Shown: positions 1-12,000 of the stretch, piece after piece
Layout of the letters: each line of letters starts with the position of its first letter
Position numbering within the stretch: the first letter of the stretch is position 1
Assembly: GCA_024699855.1 (NCBI GenBank)
Contig: JAMPIQ010000001.1
Coordinates: 12,834,001-12,898,000 of the forward strand
Reading direction: 5' to 3'
DNA from: Aphelenchoides besseyi
Lineage: Eukaryota; Nematoda; Chromadorea; Rhabditida; Aphelenchoididae
Length of the DNA stretch: 64,000 nt
Translations under genes and position numbers: made by a program
Notes under the pieces: generated by a model
Database searches by the model: none
What the model was told of the DNA's origin: nothing
Seen by the model: only the letters and a program-made list of their open reading frames with translations

Positions 1-855
1 CATGCTAATCAGTTCATTTCTTGTCAAAATCCGACTATTGAAATAACGGCCATTCGGATCGAGCATCATTGTTATTCGTTCGGCGTACGCTCTTTCTCCA
101 TAAGTTACAACATGACATTCGAAAATCTGATGCAGATTTTCAAGGAATGTTTGAGTGTGGGGTCTAATTCTTGTATAGTAGATACTCTGACCAAGTCGAA
201 ATCCTTGAACATTCTAAACACGAATGCATCGACAACGAGAAAAATGGTTACCTTTCTCATTTCTTCGGGTCGAGGTGTTTTGTTGGTGGTGTGAATGAGA
301 GTCTGATCGAGATCAATAAGCAAAATGAGACGTCGGTTTTCGAGTAATGTTTCTTTCTTTTTTTTGTCCAACTCCGTAGCTATCTGAATTGAAAAACAAA
401 TGAGCTGATTCAACCACAAGGTCTCACGTTCAGATTTGTCATCAAACCGGGAGCATTGTGAACGGTCGAAACGTACGGAGCCAAACCATTTCGTTTGTCC
501 TCAACAAATTTGGTGCTAAATTACAAAGAACTTGAAACTATCGACTTGGAACCTACTCAGCCAAACTCGTTCCACAAACGGTGCACATGTCGATCATGAT
601 CTGCGCGTGAGTACACGGTCCAGTGATCCAAGCAACAACATCGCCCGATTTCAACGTGGAGCCGGGACTCAGAGTTTCGTTGTTCAATCGCAACATTCCC
701 TTAAGCGGACATTTGAATTTGCGTTTCTTTCCACCACACGAATACTCCAACAGCGGGTTCTTTTCGTTGATGAAACGCCCGTCCTGAGTCGTAAAGCGGA
801 CGAACGAGCAGTCGACCTGCTGCTCCTCGAAACGGATTTCCACTTCTTCGTCCAT
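1..855 (-). CDS. fcp-1: RNA polymerase II CTD phosphatase FCP1 (5' part)
   Basis: FCP1 removes phosphates from the C-terminal repeat of RNA polymerase II so that the enzyme can be recycled; it is nuclear. Four exons join in phase: 855-557, 515-428, 383-252 and 186-1, giving about 235 residues before the window edge. The catalytic DxDxT signature is visible as LILLIDLDQTLIHTTN at about residue 150. It is followed by the FCP1-typical blocks YYTRIRPHTQTFLENL, HVVTYGERAYA and MMLDPNGRYFNSRILTRNE. The N-terminal ~100 residues contain a CTVCG cysteine motif. The start at 855 opens the first long exon and no upstream ATG is in frame before a stop. The BRCT half of the protein must lie outside the window. 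Identity as FCP1 rather than an SCP-type small phosphatase rests on the N-terminal domain and the YGERAYA block. Confidence 0.9.
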
Positions 856-3390
856 TAGGTTCTAATCTAAAATTCAAACAGCTGATAAGACACTTTTCGT
901 GTAATCGAATGTAAAGATGATGGAACGTGCTAACTCACTCGTGTTAATTAATTTGCGACTTCGAGTTGAATTGGAAAGTCTAATAAACAATAGGAAACAA
1001 GCGTTCAAGAAATGAAATCAGACAAAAAAGAACAGAAAAGCGGCTGAATGGACGGTCGGAACGAAAGCGAAGAATCGTGTCGAGAGAGTCAACTTGCCGG
1101 GGCTTGAACTTGACAGAGCTAGGCGAATTGATCTAAATTGAAGCCAAATTTGTAGTTCAGATGACTTTAATTCCAACAATGTGACAATTGTATTCGAGTA
1201 GTCGGTAGAGTACTAGTTTCTGTCTTGAAATGGCTGAATATGTTTGTCACATCGGGAGTCTTCGAATGCGAAACCATAACAACCTCTGATCTTGTTAATA
1301 ACAAATTATTTCAAACACAGTCAAGGGCTCTAACTTTTGTCGTTCGACAGACTTCTATCAAATTCGCATAACATTCGAATAATTTGAACATCAGACTTTC
1401 TTAAGCTCAGTTCATTTGGCTGAGTTCTCTTCATTTCGATTACTCGCTTTCTGTTTTGATGGCTCAACGACCGGTTGAACAGTCAGAAAATGAAAAATCG
1501 ATGGCCAAATACGTTGAAGAGAATACAACGATTGGTAACTTGACAGGGTATTCTTTTCACACATGAGATTCTTTGGGTCTTAATTGTTTGAAGGCCGATT
1601 GGTTGGCCTGGGAAGACAAGTTGGCGGAATTTGAGCGTTCACACACAAAGTGACAGATGAATTTGATCGAAGCTTGTGAACGTTCTCTAGACAATTTCAT
1701 CTAACAGTTCGAAGGATGGATCCGTGAGTTTCTACTAACTGTTGCCTTCATTCACGGTAGTGCGGAAGTTGGAAACCAGCTATTTATCAGGTTGTTAAAC
1801 TTTTCGACGAATAAACGAATCTACAAAAACGTTTTTGATTTTGTTTTTGGAAGTGCAACGTCCGCATAATCATTTTGCGTCTGACTATACGAATTCGTGG
1901 AATCCGATTCATCTTCTCGAGTCGGGGATTTAAAGTCGTTAATTGCCGTAATGCGTTCGTCGAACTTGGAATTGTGCTCCACGAGTTTGCGCCGTTCGGA
2001 TCCCCCAATTAGGCGGTTGAAGGAAATTGCGTAATTGCCGAAAGCGAAAACTGCCGATTGATTGGGATTTCGACGTGTTTTCCCCACCGAACTCGACGTT
2101 TATCCCGCGCCACACTTCAGTTTTTGACTCGCGCACCTGCCAAGTCGACCGCTTTGGCGCGTTGTTTTCGTTGTTTCGCGTTTTGTTTCTTTGACATTTT
2201 GGAATCAGTTTAATCGTGTGTTTGTTGGACATGGAGATTGAGATCGTTTCGACGCGTTTTTCCGTTCGACTGCCAAGCAATTTCCGAGAAATTACTGGAT
2301 TTTCGTAGACGATGGTTGAGAATGTTAAGCGATGAGTCGTCAGTCGTATGCATTTCCGACGTGCGTTTAATGGCCATTGGGTCCAGATGTCGGCGTTGTG
2401 ATTGCGAACTTTGATGCATAAATTGCTGACTGAAAGCACGTGGAGTTTTGTCGTTGCTAGTGAGCTGCCAGGAAGCAAACTGTCGAAAAATTGCGTGCTT
2501 GTTTTGGCTTCCTTCGTTTGTTTCACGATTGCGAATGAAAACCAATCGAGCCGAATGCTTTCAATTTAATGGGCAATCCGAATCGTTTCGTTGTTCTGAT
2601 TTCGTATCACGTGTTGGTTGCGGACGAAAACAAGCTCGGTCCGCATGTCAACGATGTCTTAGTTTGCCGATTTGTCGCCTCTGAAAAGCCCAAGGGATTG
2701 CAGTTTTCGTGGTGTTTCAATTCGCGAAGTCAGAACGTGAGGAGAAGTGGGTTAGCATTCTCGAGTGTTTTGCCTTCCATTCAAACTGTCAACCTCGATT
2801 ACTTCCGTTGACTGACTCAATTGATGGGCACTTCGATTGTCAACGTTCGATCAGTCCACTTCGTCGGATTTTTCGTTGGGCGTCTTGTCCCACGGTCTCC
2901 TCGAACTTCTTTTTGTGTGCGCAATTTCCGCATCGTCCACTTTTTGTTGTTTTTTCGTGTTGAGCATTTTGATCGACGAGATTCTTTTTTCCTCTCGTCC
3001 TAATTTTCGTTTATGCGCAAAGTCCAGAAAACGATGGAGTGCGTATCGCTTTAATGTTATGACTTACTTCGTGGATTACGTCGTCGTTTGGCGGATTGAG
3101 TGACGCGGAAATCCACTCGCTGAGCGTCGTTCCGCTTTGATTGGATTCAATTGACGTTTGTATAAGCAAACCATACGCTCGACGGTTTTTACGCGTTTGA
3201 GTCTCCAATGTTTGCTGGCAATCCGGAAATCGAAAAGACCAAACCCATTCGATTTCTGGTTTCTTTTCCGATTCGAGAACCTAAAACCCTCGATTCCATT
3301 GATTGGTTTCTTCTAATTCCATGCGTTTAGGCCGTGCTTTCCAACTTCTGAATCCATAGTCGACTAATGCTTGAAGTGATAGGTCACTCA
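856..3390. other. gene-poor stretch, no convincing gene
   Basis: About 2.5 kb upstream of FCP1. A short plus-strand frame begins with ATG at 1460 (MAQRPVEQSENEKSMAKY) and may continue across an intron near 1550-1605 into a DWLAWEDKLAEFE-like stretch, but the phases do not join cleanly and stops follow, so I treat it as decayed or coincidental. From 1787 to 3210 both strands carry overlapping open frames of up to 195 codons without recognisable motifs. The sequence is rich in TTCG and TTTCG words, which removes stop codons and explains much of this. Confidence 0.4.
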
Positions 3391-3649
3391 ATGGTCCGAT
3401 TGAGCGAGAACCCGTTTCTTCTTGTAAGTTTAAATTGTCACTTCTTCAAAGCTTAAACTTTTTCAGAAAGATTCCAACTATCGACAACGTCGTCCGGCGG
3501 CTTTTCCGCGAGCTGGTAAGCAGAAAGAAAGCGATTTAATCATAAGCGATTGAATAGGAACGTCGTGTCCGCCATTTCGAACATCGCGGCCAGTTAGCTT
3601 TTGTGCGACGGATCACGATTTCACATCTTGCGTGGAATCAACTGGTTAG
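3391..3649 (+). CDS. candidate small spliced gene, 57 aa, unknown
   Basis: Three exons (3391-3423, 3467-3515, 3558-3649) join in phase to give 57 residues starting MVRLSENPFLLKDSNY. Introns of 43 and 42 bases have normal nematode boundaries (GTAAGTTT...TTTTTCAG and GTAAGC...AATAG). The product is basic and proline/arginine-rich in the middle, with no family I recognise. The third exon also reads well in another frame (ERRVRHFEHRGQLAF), so the true frame is uncertain. It could be a remnant of a longer gene, since the surrounding kilobases hold nothing convincing. Confidence 0.3.
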
Positions 3650-6033
3650 TTTGTTTGTTCAGGATGCGTAATCAGACGGATTGCTCCGGTCATAACAAAA
3701 CGTTGCAATGGAGAATTTCGGGTTAAGAAATGATTTAAGATCGGGGTTCGATCCACGTTTTTTGTTGTACGAAATTGCGTCGACGATGAACGGAAAGATT
3801 CCGTTCATGCGATCTTCAACTGAATGACACATCACTTCTTCTCACTGCTGATGATTTCACTTGTTGGTCTTCGGAAATGACGATTTTTTTGTGTTTTTAC
3901 GTTTTTTGGCATCAGTTTTCTTGACGGTAGAGAACGAGATGTCCGGTTTGAGTGAGAACCGGACGGGGAGCTTGTTAACAAGCATCTCGTATTCCATGTT
4001 TACGATTCGAATGACCTCCCGATCGCCATTTGCGGCGATTGTTTTTATGGACCTCGAGTGCTAATTGCTCGGCGGCCTTCTTCATAACTTCGTCGACTTT
4101 CCGGTTCACCGACGACCACCCAAATTTTTTTATTATCCGACTGGTTGCTGATGTTCCACATTTTCATCGTCGTCGACGGGAATTCCAAAACAAATCTCCT
4201 GCGTTTCACGTATTTTGGGGCCCGTCGGTTATTAAAACGAATTAGCGATCGTCTTATTGTTGTGCGAGAAGTGGAGAAGCGCGTTAATCGGACTGATGAA
4301 CGGGAAATGACATGTGTTGTGAGGAGTCCACAGGCAACGGCTGCTGTTGAATCGTGGTTGTAATATGCGGGAGTTTGTGGCAATTTGCTCGACGGCATTT
4401 GTTTTCGTGGATTGTTTTCGGGTGTTCGATTCGACGCTTCAAAGTTGAAGGTTATTTCTAATGATCGAGTTTCGAGATGTTGAAGCGAATTCGATTGAGT
4501 CAGAATCCTTCTTCTGGATCGTCATTCCGACATGCTTTGATTTGCATGCGAAATGTGAACTAGTGGTTTAAACGATTGCTAGTCGAGATCTCATGTCCGT
4601 CCACTTGACATCGATAGTTTTCTTTGCGTTTCTCGACGGTCAGAATAAGCAAACCGGTTGAGCGGCCGAGTGTTTCGAATGGCCACAATGTTCATTCTTG
4701 CCGATCAGTACGATTTCTCTCACGTAAACCCGAAGCCATGGAAATCAGACATGGCATTTGATTTGGTCGTGATTTGGAGTTTGTTTCTCACTTCGGTTTG
4801 AGCAGATGTTCAAAAATTGTCGGAAGTATCGGATTCCGATTGCGAATTTTCTCAAGAAGAATCCCGATATGCCAATTGAGCTCCGTTTCCCATCGGCGGC
4901 GGATTTTATAAATGCGATCTTTGGGAGTTGTGGTCATTTTGCGGCTAAAGACAATCACATTCCCTGCGGTTTTGCGGCTGTTTCACTTCAAGTGGATGCT
5001 CGTCTTTTCGATCCTGTTGCTTCACGTTCACTGTCATATTGTCGTTTGATTACAATAAACGCTAATTAAGAGCAATGCGGGATATGCGATCAGCAGGAAA
5101 TTAGCGGAATTCCTGTTACCGCCAATTGCGCAATTTGATTCGATTGAGCAATTCGCTTTAACGTGCCAATCAGTCGAACACGTTAAGTTGAATTAGCGTC
5201 CAGAATCTCACGCGTGAACTCTTCAGCCGCTGACCGCCTTTCGATTGGCCATTGGGACGCGAGATCCGGTCGTCTTTCGCGCAAATGAACGGTTTTCACG
5301 CGTCTTCATCGGACATTAGTTTTCGATTCGCGCTCGTCGGATATTGAAGAGCGCAAACGTGTACACTTTTTGTTGATTCTTTTCACGTTGCGTAATCTTT
5401 TCGAGGATTTATCTTCACTGCGCATCTTCAAATTATGCAAAGAATGCAGACGTTTTTTTGTTGAAAAAACAATGGTCGTTGCGTGAGGTTGTGCGTGAAG
5501 CGGTTCATATGCGCCATTCGACGCGCTTTTGCGTTTTACGCGTTTGCCATAAACTCCCGTGTTTGCGTATTCACGTCGAAATTCCGACGCTTTCTGTAAC
5601 CTTGTTACGGTCATTCCGCTTTTCACGATCTCCACTTGCGGTCTTTACAACAACGAGCTCGAAGGTCATCCAAAAGGAAATTAAGCCGCTTATCCGCTTC
5701 TCTACTTTTACTATCAACGATAATCAGTTGCTGTAAACTGAAGATCGTCATTGATTGATAGACGGTCGTTTGCTCGAACAGCAAGTTGCGCATTGCGGCT
5801 ATCAAAGAACATCGGATTCACGTTTTCCGGCCTCCGATTCACGAACATAAAGCGAGTGTTAGAAGCGGCTTTTTGTTTTCGCTCTCCGATTCCAATAAAC
5901 CATTCAGCTGATTGGTTTGAAGCAAAAGGGTTACATCCGATCGCATTCGCCCAATTTACGTGTAAACGGCCACGTTCTACAACAAACGTTCCAATTTGTT
6001 CGCGGCGTATAATCGTTCCACTTGTGTTCAACT
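3650..6033. other. noncoding or decayed stretch before the 6-16 kb gene
   Basis: About 2.4 kb with no exon chain I can support. Open frames exist on both strands (for example 4045-4398 minus and 5306-5635 minus) but show no domain, signal peptide or consistent splice phasing. It probably contains the promoter and 5' leader of the gene starting at 6034. Confidence 0.4.
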
Positions 6034-9000
6034 ATGAGCAATAAACATTTTAGTATATTTGATGCAATGCATCCATCGTCTTCACATCAACAACCACCGG
6101 CTTCTTTCTATCGTTTACGTCCTGTTTCTGTTGGTCGTCCACCACCGTTGACTTCGAAACAACAACGACGATCGGTGGCTGCAACAGCCGATTTGCATCG
6201 TTATATGAACAACATTCAAGTGCTGCCTTCGCATTTCCGACATCAACCGTTTGCCTCGGGAACTCTTCCTCGACAACATCCACCGAAAACGACTGTCAGT
6301 CAAGCATCGAGAAGTGGCGCCCAACGACCAACTGCTCCTCCAGCTGCATTTCCCATCTTAACTGTGGAGAAGAACTCGAATACGCTACCACGAAAGTCAC
6401 GAAGAGTTGTACCTCCCGTTGAATTCACCGAAGAAAACAACGCGGTTGACAAACAACGAGGACCGTTGATTCGATGGCTACGAGATCGTCGAAACACAAA
6501 ACAAAGTCGAAGATCAAAAGATCGAACCTCATGGACTGGTTCTTTGCCTCGAAATTTTCCTCTTCGATTTTCAAGCGCTCCACCACCAATCCAAGCGACT
6601 TTAACTCATCACAAATCCCCGCCGCCAAACTTTGACTCCAATTTGACTCGACAGCTTAATCGACGCTCTTTGGCTCCCGATCCGAACGTCTGCGGTCACT
6701 ACGATAACACGCCAGCCGCCGGTTGCAACTCTGCAAACGGAACTTTGAGTCGTCGAAGTCTTCCTCGCTACAACAATGAAGATTCAATCGAGAAGCCTAA
6801 AGAACGCCAGTTCAGCACGTTGCCTCGAACCAAATTGGCTCCACCTCCCGAACCGGCTCCTGATTACGAAGAAACAACGACGAGAGTACGATTCTGTTTG
6901 GACGAACAGCGACCTCCAAAAAGACGATCTTCTTCTCCACAAAAAACGACCAGCACCGCAGTGGCTGATCATCGCGATTCGGTTCCTCGTCCTTTGGGTC
7001 AATGGGCAAAAACGTTTGAACGAACGATAGTCAGCAGACTAAAACCATTGATTCAAATTCGAGGTGTGAAGGTCGATGAGAAGGAAATGAAACGTCAACG
7101 AACAGTCAATCCATCGACTCAAGAAACTCCACAGAAAGTCGCAGCCCCACAGCCTCAGCGTCGTTCAATTTTGACTAATGGATCAAGCTCCAAAGTTGAA
7201 GTTCCACAAGCGATTGTCGATCAGCCACAATCGATTCAAGAAATCGCACCAAAAAAACGTCGCGCTCCAGAACCTCCGGCTGAACGAATGGACGTCACAA
7301 TTCCCATGAGTATTGATCTCGATGCTACGGCAACTTCTTCAGCAGTCGTAAACGACTCAATTGCCGGCTATGACCCACTAACCGAATCGCCATCACCGGA
7401 GCGCGGAATCTGTTATGTGGCAGGAAATCGCATTGAATACCAATTGGAGCGATTAGGTCCCGAGCAGCTTCTCGTCCATTTCGAAACAAGAGATATGTCC
7501 GCTGCGGCAGACAAATCTGCGGATTCGTTGCTGTTTGCCGGTCTGTTGGGTGACTCTCCAACAGCCCAACCACGAGTTGTGTTGCCGCTTCGTGGCACAC
7601 TCAGAGGTTAGCCAAAATAGACCGTCGAATAGGCGGATAATCTCCACAAAAAGCGCAACAAAATACACAAAAAAAAGTTGCAATAAGTTTCTGTGTAAAA
7701 TTCACTAAAATGACCGGAGTTATTTTCTGTCGTAGAAGCAGTAACAGAAGAGAAGGTTTTCATTATAATCTTAACTTCCATTTGCAGATCTTGAATATGG
7801 TCCTGGAATCGTTCAGCGTTTGCGCGAGAAGTTTTCTCGTCTAGCCAAACAATCTGCAGCGACCGCTCGACGATTCCCATCTGTTGACGATCTTTTAGAT
7901 TCGACGCCAACGAACAACGATGATCTTACTTCACAAACTTTGCCGAGAATGCGGTATGTTCAACGAACACAAACATCAACTTCACCGTTCTTTCAGAACC
8001 TCAAAATCAGCTCTCGAACCGCTGGCAAGCAGTTCGACAACCACAGGCTATTCGAGTGAAGATTCGAGCGGACAATCCGATTCAAAGATGTTTCCAGCAA
8101 TTAATTCACGAACCAACAAATTGGCTCGCTTCCCAACGACTTCCATCGAGATTCAAAATTCGAATCTAAATCAACGAAGAGCCAACCAAAACATCGAAGA
8201 GCTCGAATCGACTGATGCCGAGGCGGAAGTTGAATGTCCAGCGATTCGATCGCTGCGAGAGAAGTTCGAACGACATCCCAGAACTGAATTCAACGTTCGA
8301 CCAGCGGTTTGTGATTGAAAATGACGTTTACATTCGATCGTTGTTTTAGTTTTCTCCACGAACAAACTCCGCTCACACGGGAGTTGTTGCTCGTTACGAT
8401 CAACCACCCACTCGCCCATCAAATCTCATTTCCACTGTTCAACCGGAACGGGTTATTCTTCGACCTGCCGGCCGTGAACTTCAGCAGCGACAATCACAGT
8501 CCTTTATTGCTTCAACAAACACGTTGAATCCCTTCAAATCCCGAGCTCATTCTCCACCTTCGAGTACTAGCAGCGGTATCGCCGAGGAACCGCATCAAGA
8601 GGTTTGTTTTCGACTTGTTTTCTGTTCTCGACTTCAAATGTCAAGCGTCTTTGTTTATTGAGTTCCTTTCAAGTATTAATGGAATTTTCGAAATCACACG
8701 TTTTCTTACTACTCTCCATTTCCGTTGACGTGAAATTTCGTTTTATGAGATTTTTCAGACGAGCGACGACATGGAGAGTATTCAGAGTCAAGAAGACGAG
8801 TACACTTTGCCGATGAAGAAAGTTGAGAATCGTGATCAGCAACTTGGTCAATTCTATCGATCCAATTCGGTTTATCAGCCAACCGAATTGAAGTCGCTGA
8901 TCAATTCCAACAACAACAACGAACAAACTGATGATTCTTCGGAAAACGAAAAGACTATGAAGAAGAAAGTCGGGTTCACGTTGCCATTAGATCGTCCAAT

Positions 9001-12000
9001 TTTGCGAAACAACGGTCGAAACGTTTCATTTGGAGCGCCCGGACACACGCCAACAGTCGAGAAGACCGTTGCACTAAACGGTTTGTTGATTGAATTCTTC
9101 TCTTCTAATCAATTGTCTGCAGATGGAACTGCAATAGTGGAAGTTCATCGTCTTCTGAACAAATTCAATGCAAAGCGAACGGCCAACGAACAGTCGGACG
9201 ACACAAAAGAGGAGCTTCAGAATCGTAGATGTGAGTTTTTGTCGATCAATTTAAGCCGCTAATTTCTGTGCTTTGACGTAAATGTTTGACGTTTCAACTT
9301 TTTACGACTTCTCTTAATTTTGATAACAAATTTTCTTTTGAATCAACAGGAAATGTTACGCCCAAGTTTGTTGCTTTCTTATCAGTCGTGAAGATTCAAA
9401 AAGAACTTCAAAACCTGCAAGAAATGGCGCAATTTTGATGAGTAAAATGGGCGTATGGTCAATGGAAGAACATGTTCGTGGATTGCGGTTTTTGGAACAA
9501 GGTCAAATTTTACGAGTTTGGCGCCTGCGCGCTAAAAAACGGCTCCAATTCATAGCCGATGCTTTTGGACGGGATTATGGATATGCCGTTCGGAACTGAA
9601 GGGTTTCTCCATTCGATGTTGTACTGGAAATAATTACTTTTGAATTGCCGAACTTGCGACAATACCCACTTCCTTCGCACCTTCTTTACTCGGAGAGAAT
9701 GAGCTCTTAACCCCGATGGTCTTCGAGTTTGTTGCGTAATTAGATTTCGCGCCCCACGATTTCCTTTGATTTTCAAGTGAGTGAACAACATGATTTGCAC
9801 TCGAAACCAATTCATCTGCTGCATTGAGGGTGTTGTGATCGATCTTACGTGCCTGTTGATTCAACGGCCTTGGCGACTTTCATTGATCGCATTTCAAGCA
9901 GCTAAACTCTGTGGTTTGAGAAACTCGATCGCCACTTTCTCATAAATTTCGCTCTTTCGATGACGACATTAGATGGCAATTCGAAATTTGTCGTCACTTT
10001 TGACTTGTTTTTGAAAATCAGCGCGCAATGACCGACCATCTGCTCCACCAAACAGCTGCGTGGAAATCGGCTTTGTTCGTAGGATTCTGATGACTGTTGC
10101 ACGATGTGGATTTTGGATTTGGTAAATCCCAACGTACCTTCCGTTTTTGGTTGCAGATTTCCGTCGCAAAGCGCGCGGCGTTTTTTGTTCTCGTTCGCCA
10201 TTTGCAGTTGCCGTCGTATATGCGATTGCTGAGCATTCGAATGAACTTCGGCATTTTGGTATGGTTGTCATTTGAGGTCTTGATTTCGTTGTTTCGATTC
10301 GTGACTGAAGTAGCGTTTGTATAAGCTGGAAGATTAGTCGGTTGTGAATCAATGAGTCTTTCAAATGAAAACCGATTAACCTAATGGAACTTGTGTTTGC
10401 CCATCTTCTCAGATTCAAATGGCAGAATTCTTAAGTCCACTTGTTGTTGATTAGTCAGCAAAGCTCGTTGGAGGTGTGCCCCCAAGAGCGATTATCAGAA
10501 CTGCGGATCAGTTGGCGATCTTTCGTTGGCAGTCGACAGGGAAATTGGAGTCCGATTGCGCGGTCGTGGGTTTCTCCAAAATTCGCGCAATTTTTGGCGA
10601 TTTTGAAATGATCGCTCCTTCCTTCGACAGCGAAAACAATTCGAGTCGCTCAGACGCCGCTTCCGAGTGATCGGCAATCTTTGTTTTTCTATGGGAATCG
10701 AAAACAAAAAACGTTGTGATCGACAGACGATCTTTTATTGTTTGTCTTTACTGCCGGTAATTTGTTTTGGCTACGAGTCATTGATCTCATATCTTGACCT
10801 TTGAGCGACTATTCGGGTTGCTTTGTCTGTGGTCTTTTGGTTCAAAAAACACGGAAACTACGGTATCTGTGGCGCTTTGGTTCTGCCAATACTCATGTTT
10901 CTTAAGCAAATAAGAAACTTCTTATCTTTGATCTTACGTCAAAGACCAGCCGAGCAACCTTAACTTATAATTAGCTTTTTTGACGACATTATTGTTTGAC
11001 TTCACCATTTCAAAGCCCACGAGTAGATTGTTTATCACTTCGAACAACAAGCTTCTTTGTTTCACTTTGTCGTTAACTATACGATGTGAAAAGAGAGCAG
11101 GGAAATTGACTTTTTCATTTGCGATCAACAGTCGACTTTCCGTTGCATAACGAGCGGTCTCCGATGGTTTACAATCGTCGGACTGCTTCCAATCTATCGG
11201 CTTCTTTTTCGCTCTCAACGATTATGCGGACGGCGTTTTATGGCCCGAAAGCTACGTAACAGTTTCGCGTCCAATTTTCTTTATCGTTTTGTTTTCATAC
11301 AAACCGTTGATTCAATCCGTTTGTCTCATTCACAACTACTCGACATGTTGCGCTTCGAGTGGTTTTGCAAATGGAAGGTTTCCTTTTGAGTCTCCGGTTT
11401 CTTTTGTGTTCTTGATCCTTCCTCTTGTTATACGATTTGTTCGATCTGTTCGTGGTTTCGCGCGTAGTTCACGGCCGTCAAATTGACCACACGAGTTTTG
11501 AAGGAAATTCGTTAAAATGTCCTCGTCATTTCTCTACCGAAACACTCCAACTTCGAACAGCTTCTTTTCTCCAATTTTTTGCCAACTATCCAACTCGCCT
11601 ATGAAAGACTTCTCATGGGCATCTTCAGCGTTAGCATTGCGCAGTTCGCCAACCTTCAACGGTTTGTTTTAGCCAAACATTTACGTCAAATTGCAATGTA
11701 TGATGCGCGTTCTGATACATTCGTTTTAGATGACTCCACTTCCATTCAATCGGCTTCCAAGTCAGCAGCTGAGAAACCGCCAATTCCTCGAACCACAGCT
11801 TCATCTTATGCTAACGCTGCCACTCCAACCAAATCGCTATTGACGGCCACAACTTCGGTTCCTCCATCTACAGCGATCAGTCAGAACGGTCAACCGTTGC
11901 CCGCTCGTCGTAGTTTGTCTGCTCAGTATCTTGAGTCTAAGAAAGCATCGGAAACGCCGAAGTCTCGTTTCGGTCAAACAATTGAATCGGCAGCAGAATT

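Noticed and set aside
1460..1710. Possible small gene starting MAQRPVEQSENEKS
   Set aside because: The putative splice to the DWLAWEDKLAEFE stretch is out of phase and stops follow at once.
1939..2526. 195-codon minus-strand open frame
   Set aside because: No domain, signal peptide or splice partner; the sequence is stop-poor on several frames at once because of its word composition.
3735..3765. GGGGTTCGATCC resembling a tRNA T-arm/B box
   Set aside because: The flanking bases do not form a T stem and no A box, anticodon stem or acceptor stem can be placed.
9350..9599. Exon-like frame WSMEEHVRGLRFLEQGQ after a CAACAG acceptor
   Set aside because: Joining it to the exon ending at 9230 makes an immediate TGA, while 9230 to 11730 joins in phase.
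9969..10418. 149-codon minus-strand open frame inside the large intron
   Set aside because: No recognisable motif and it ends without splice or polyadenylation signals.
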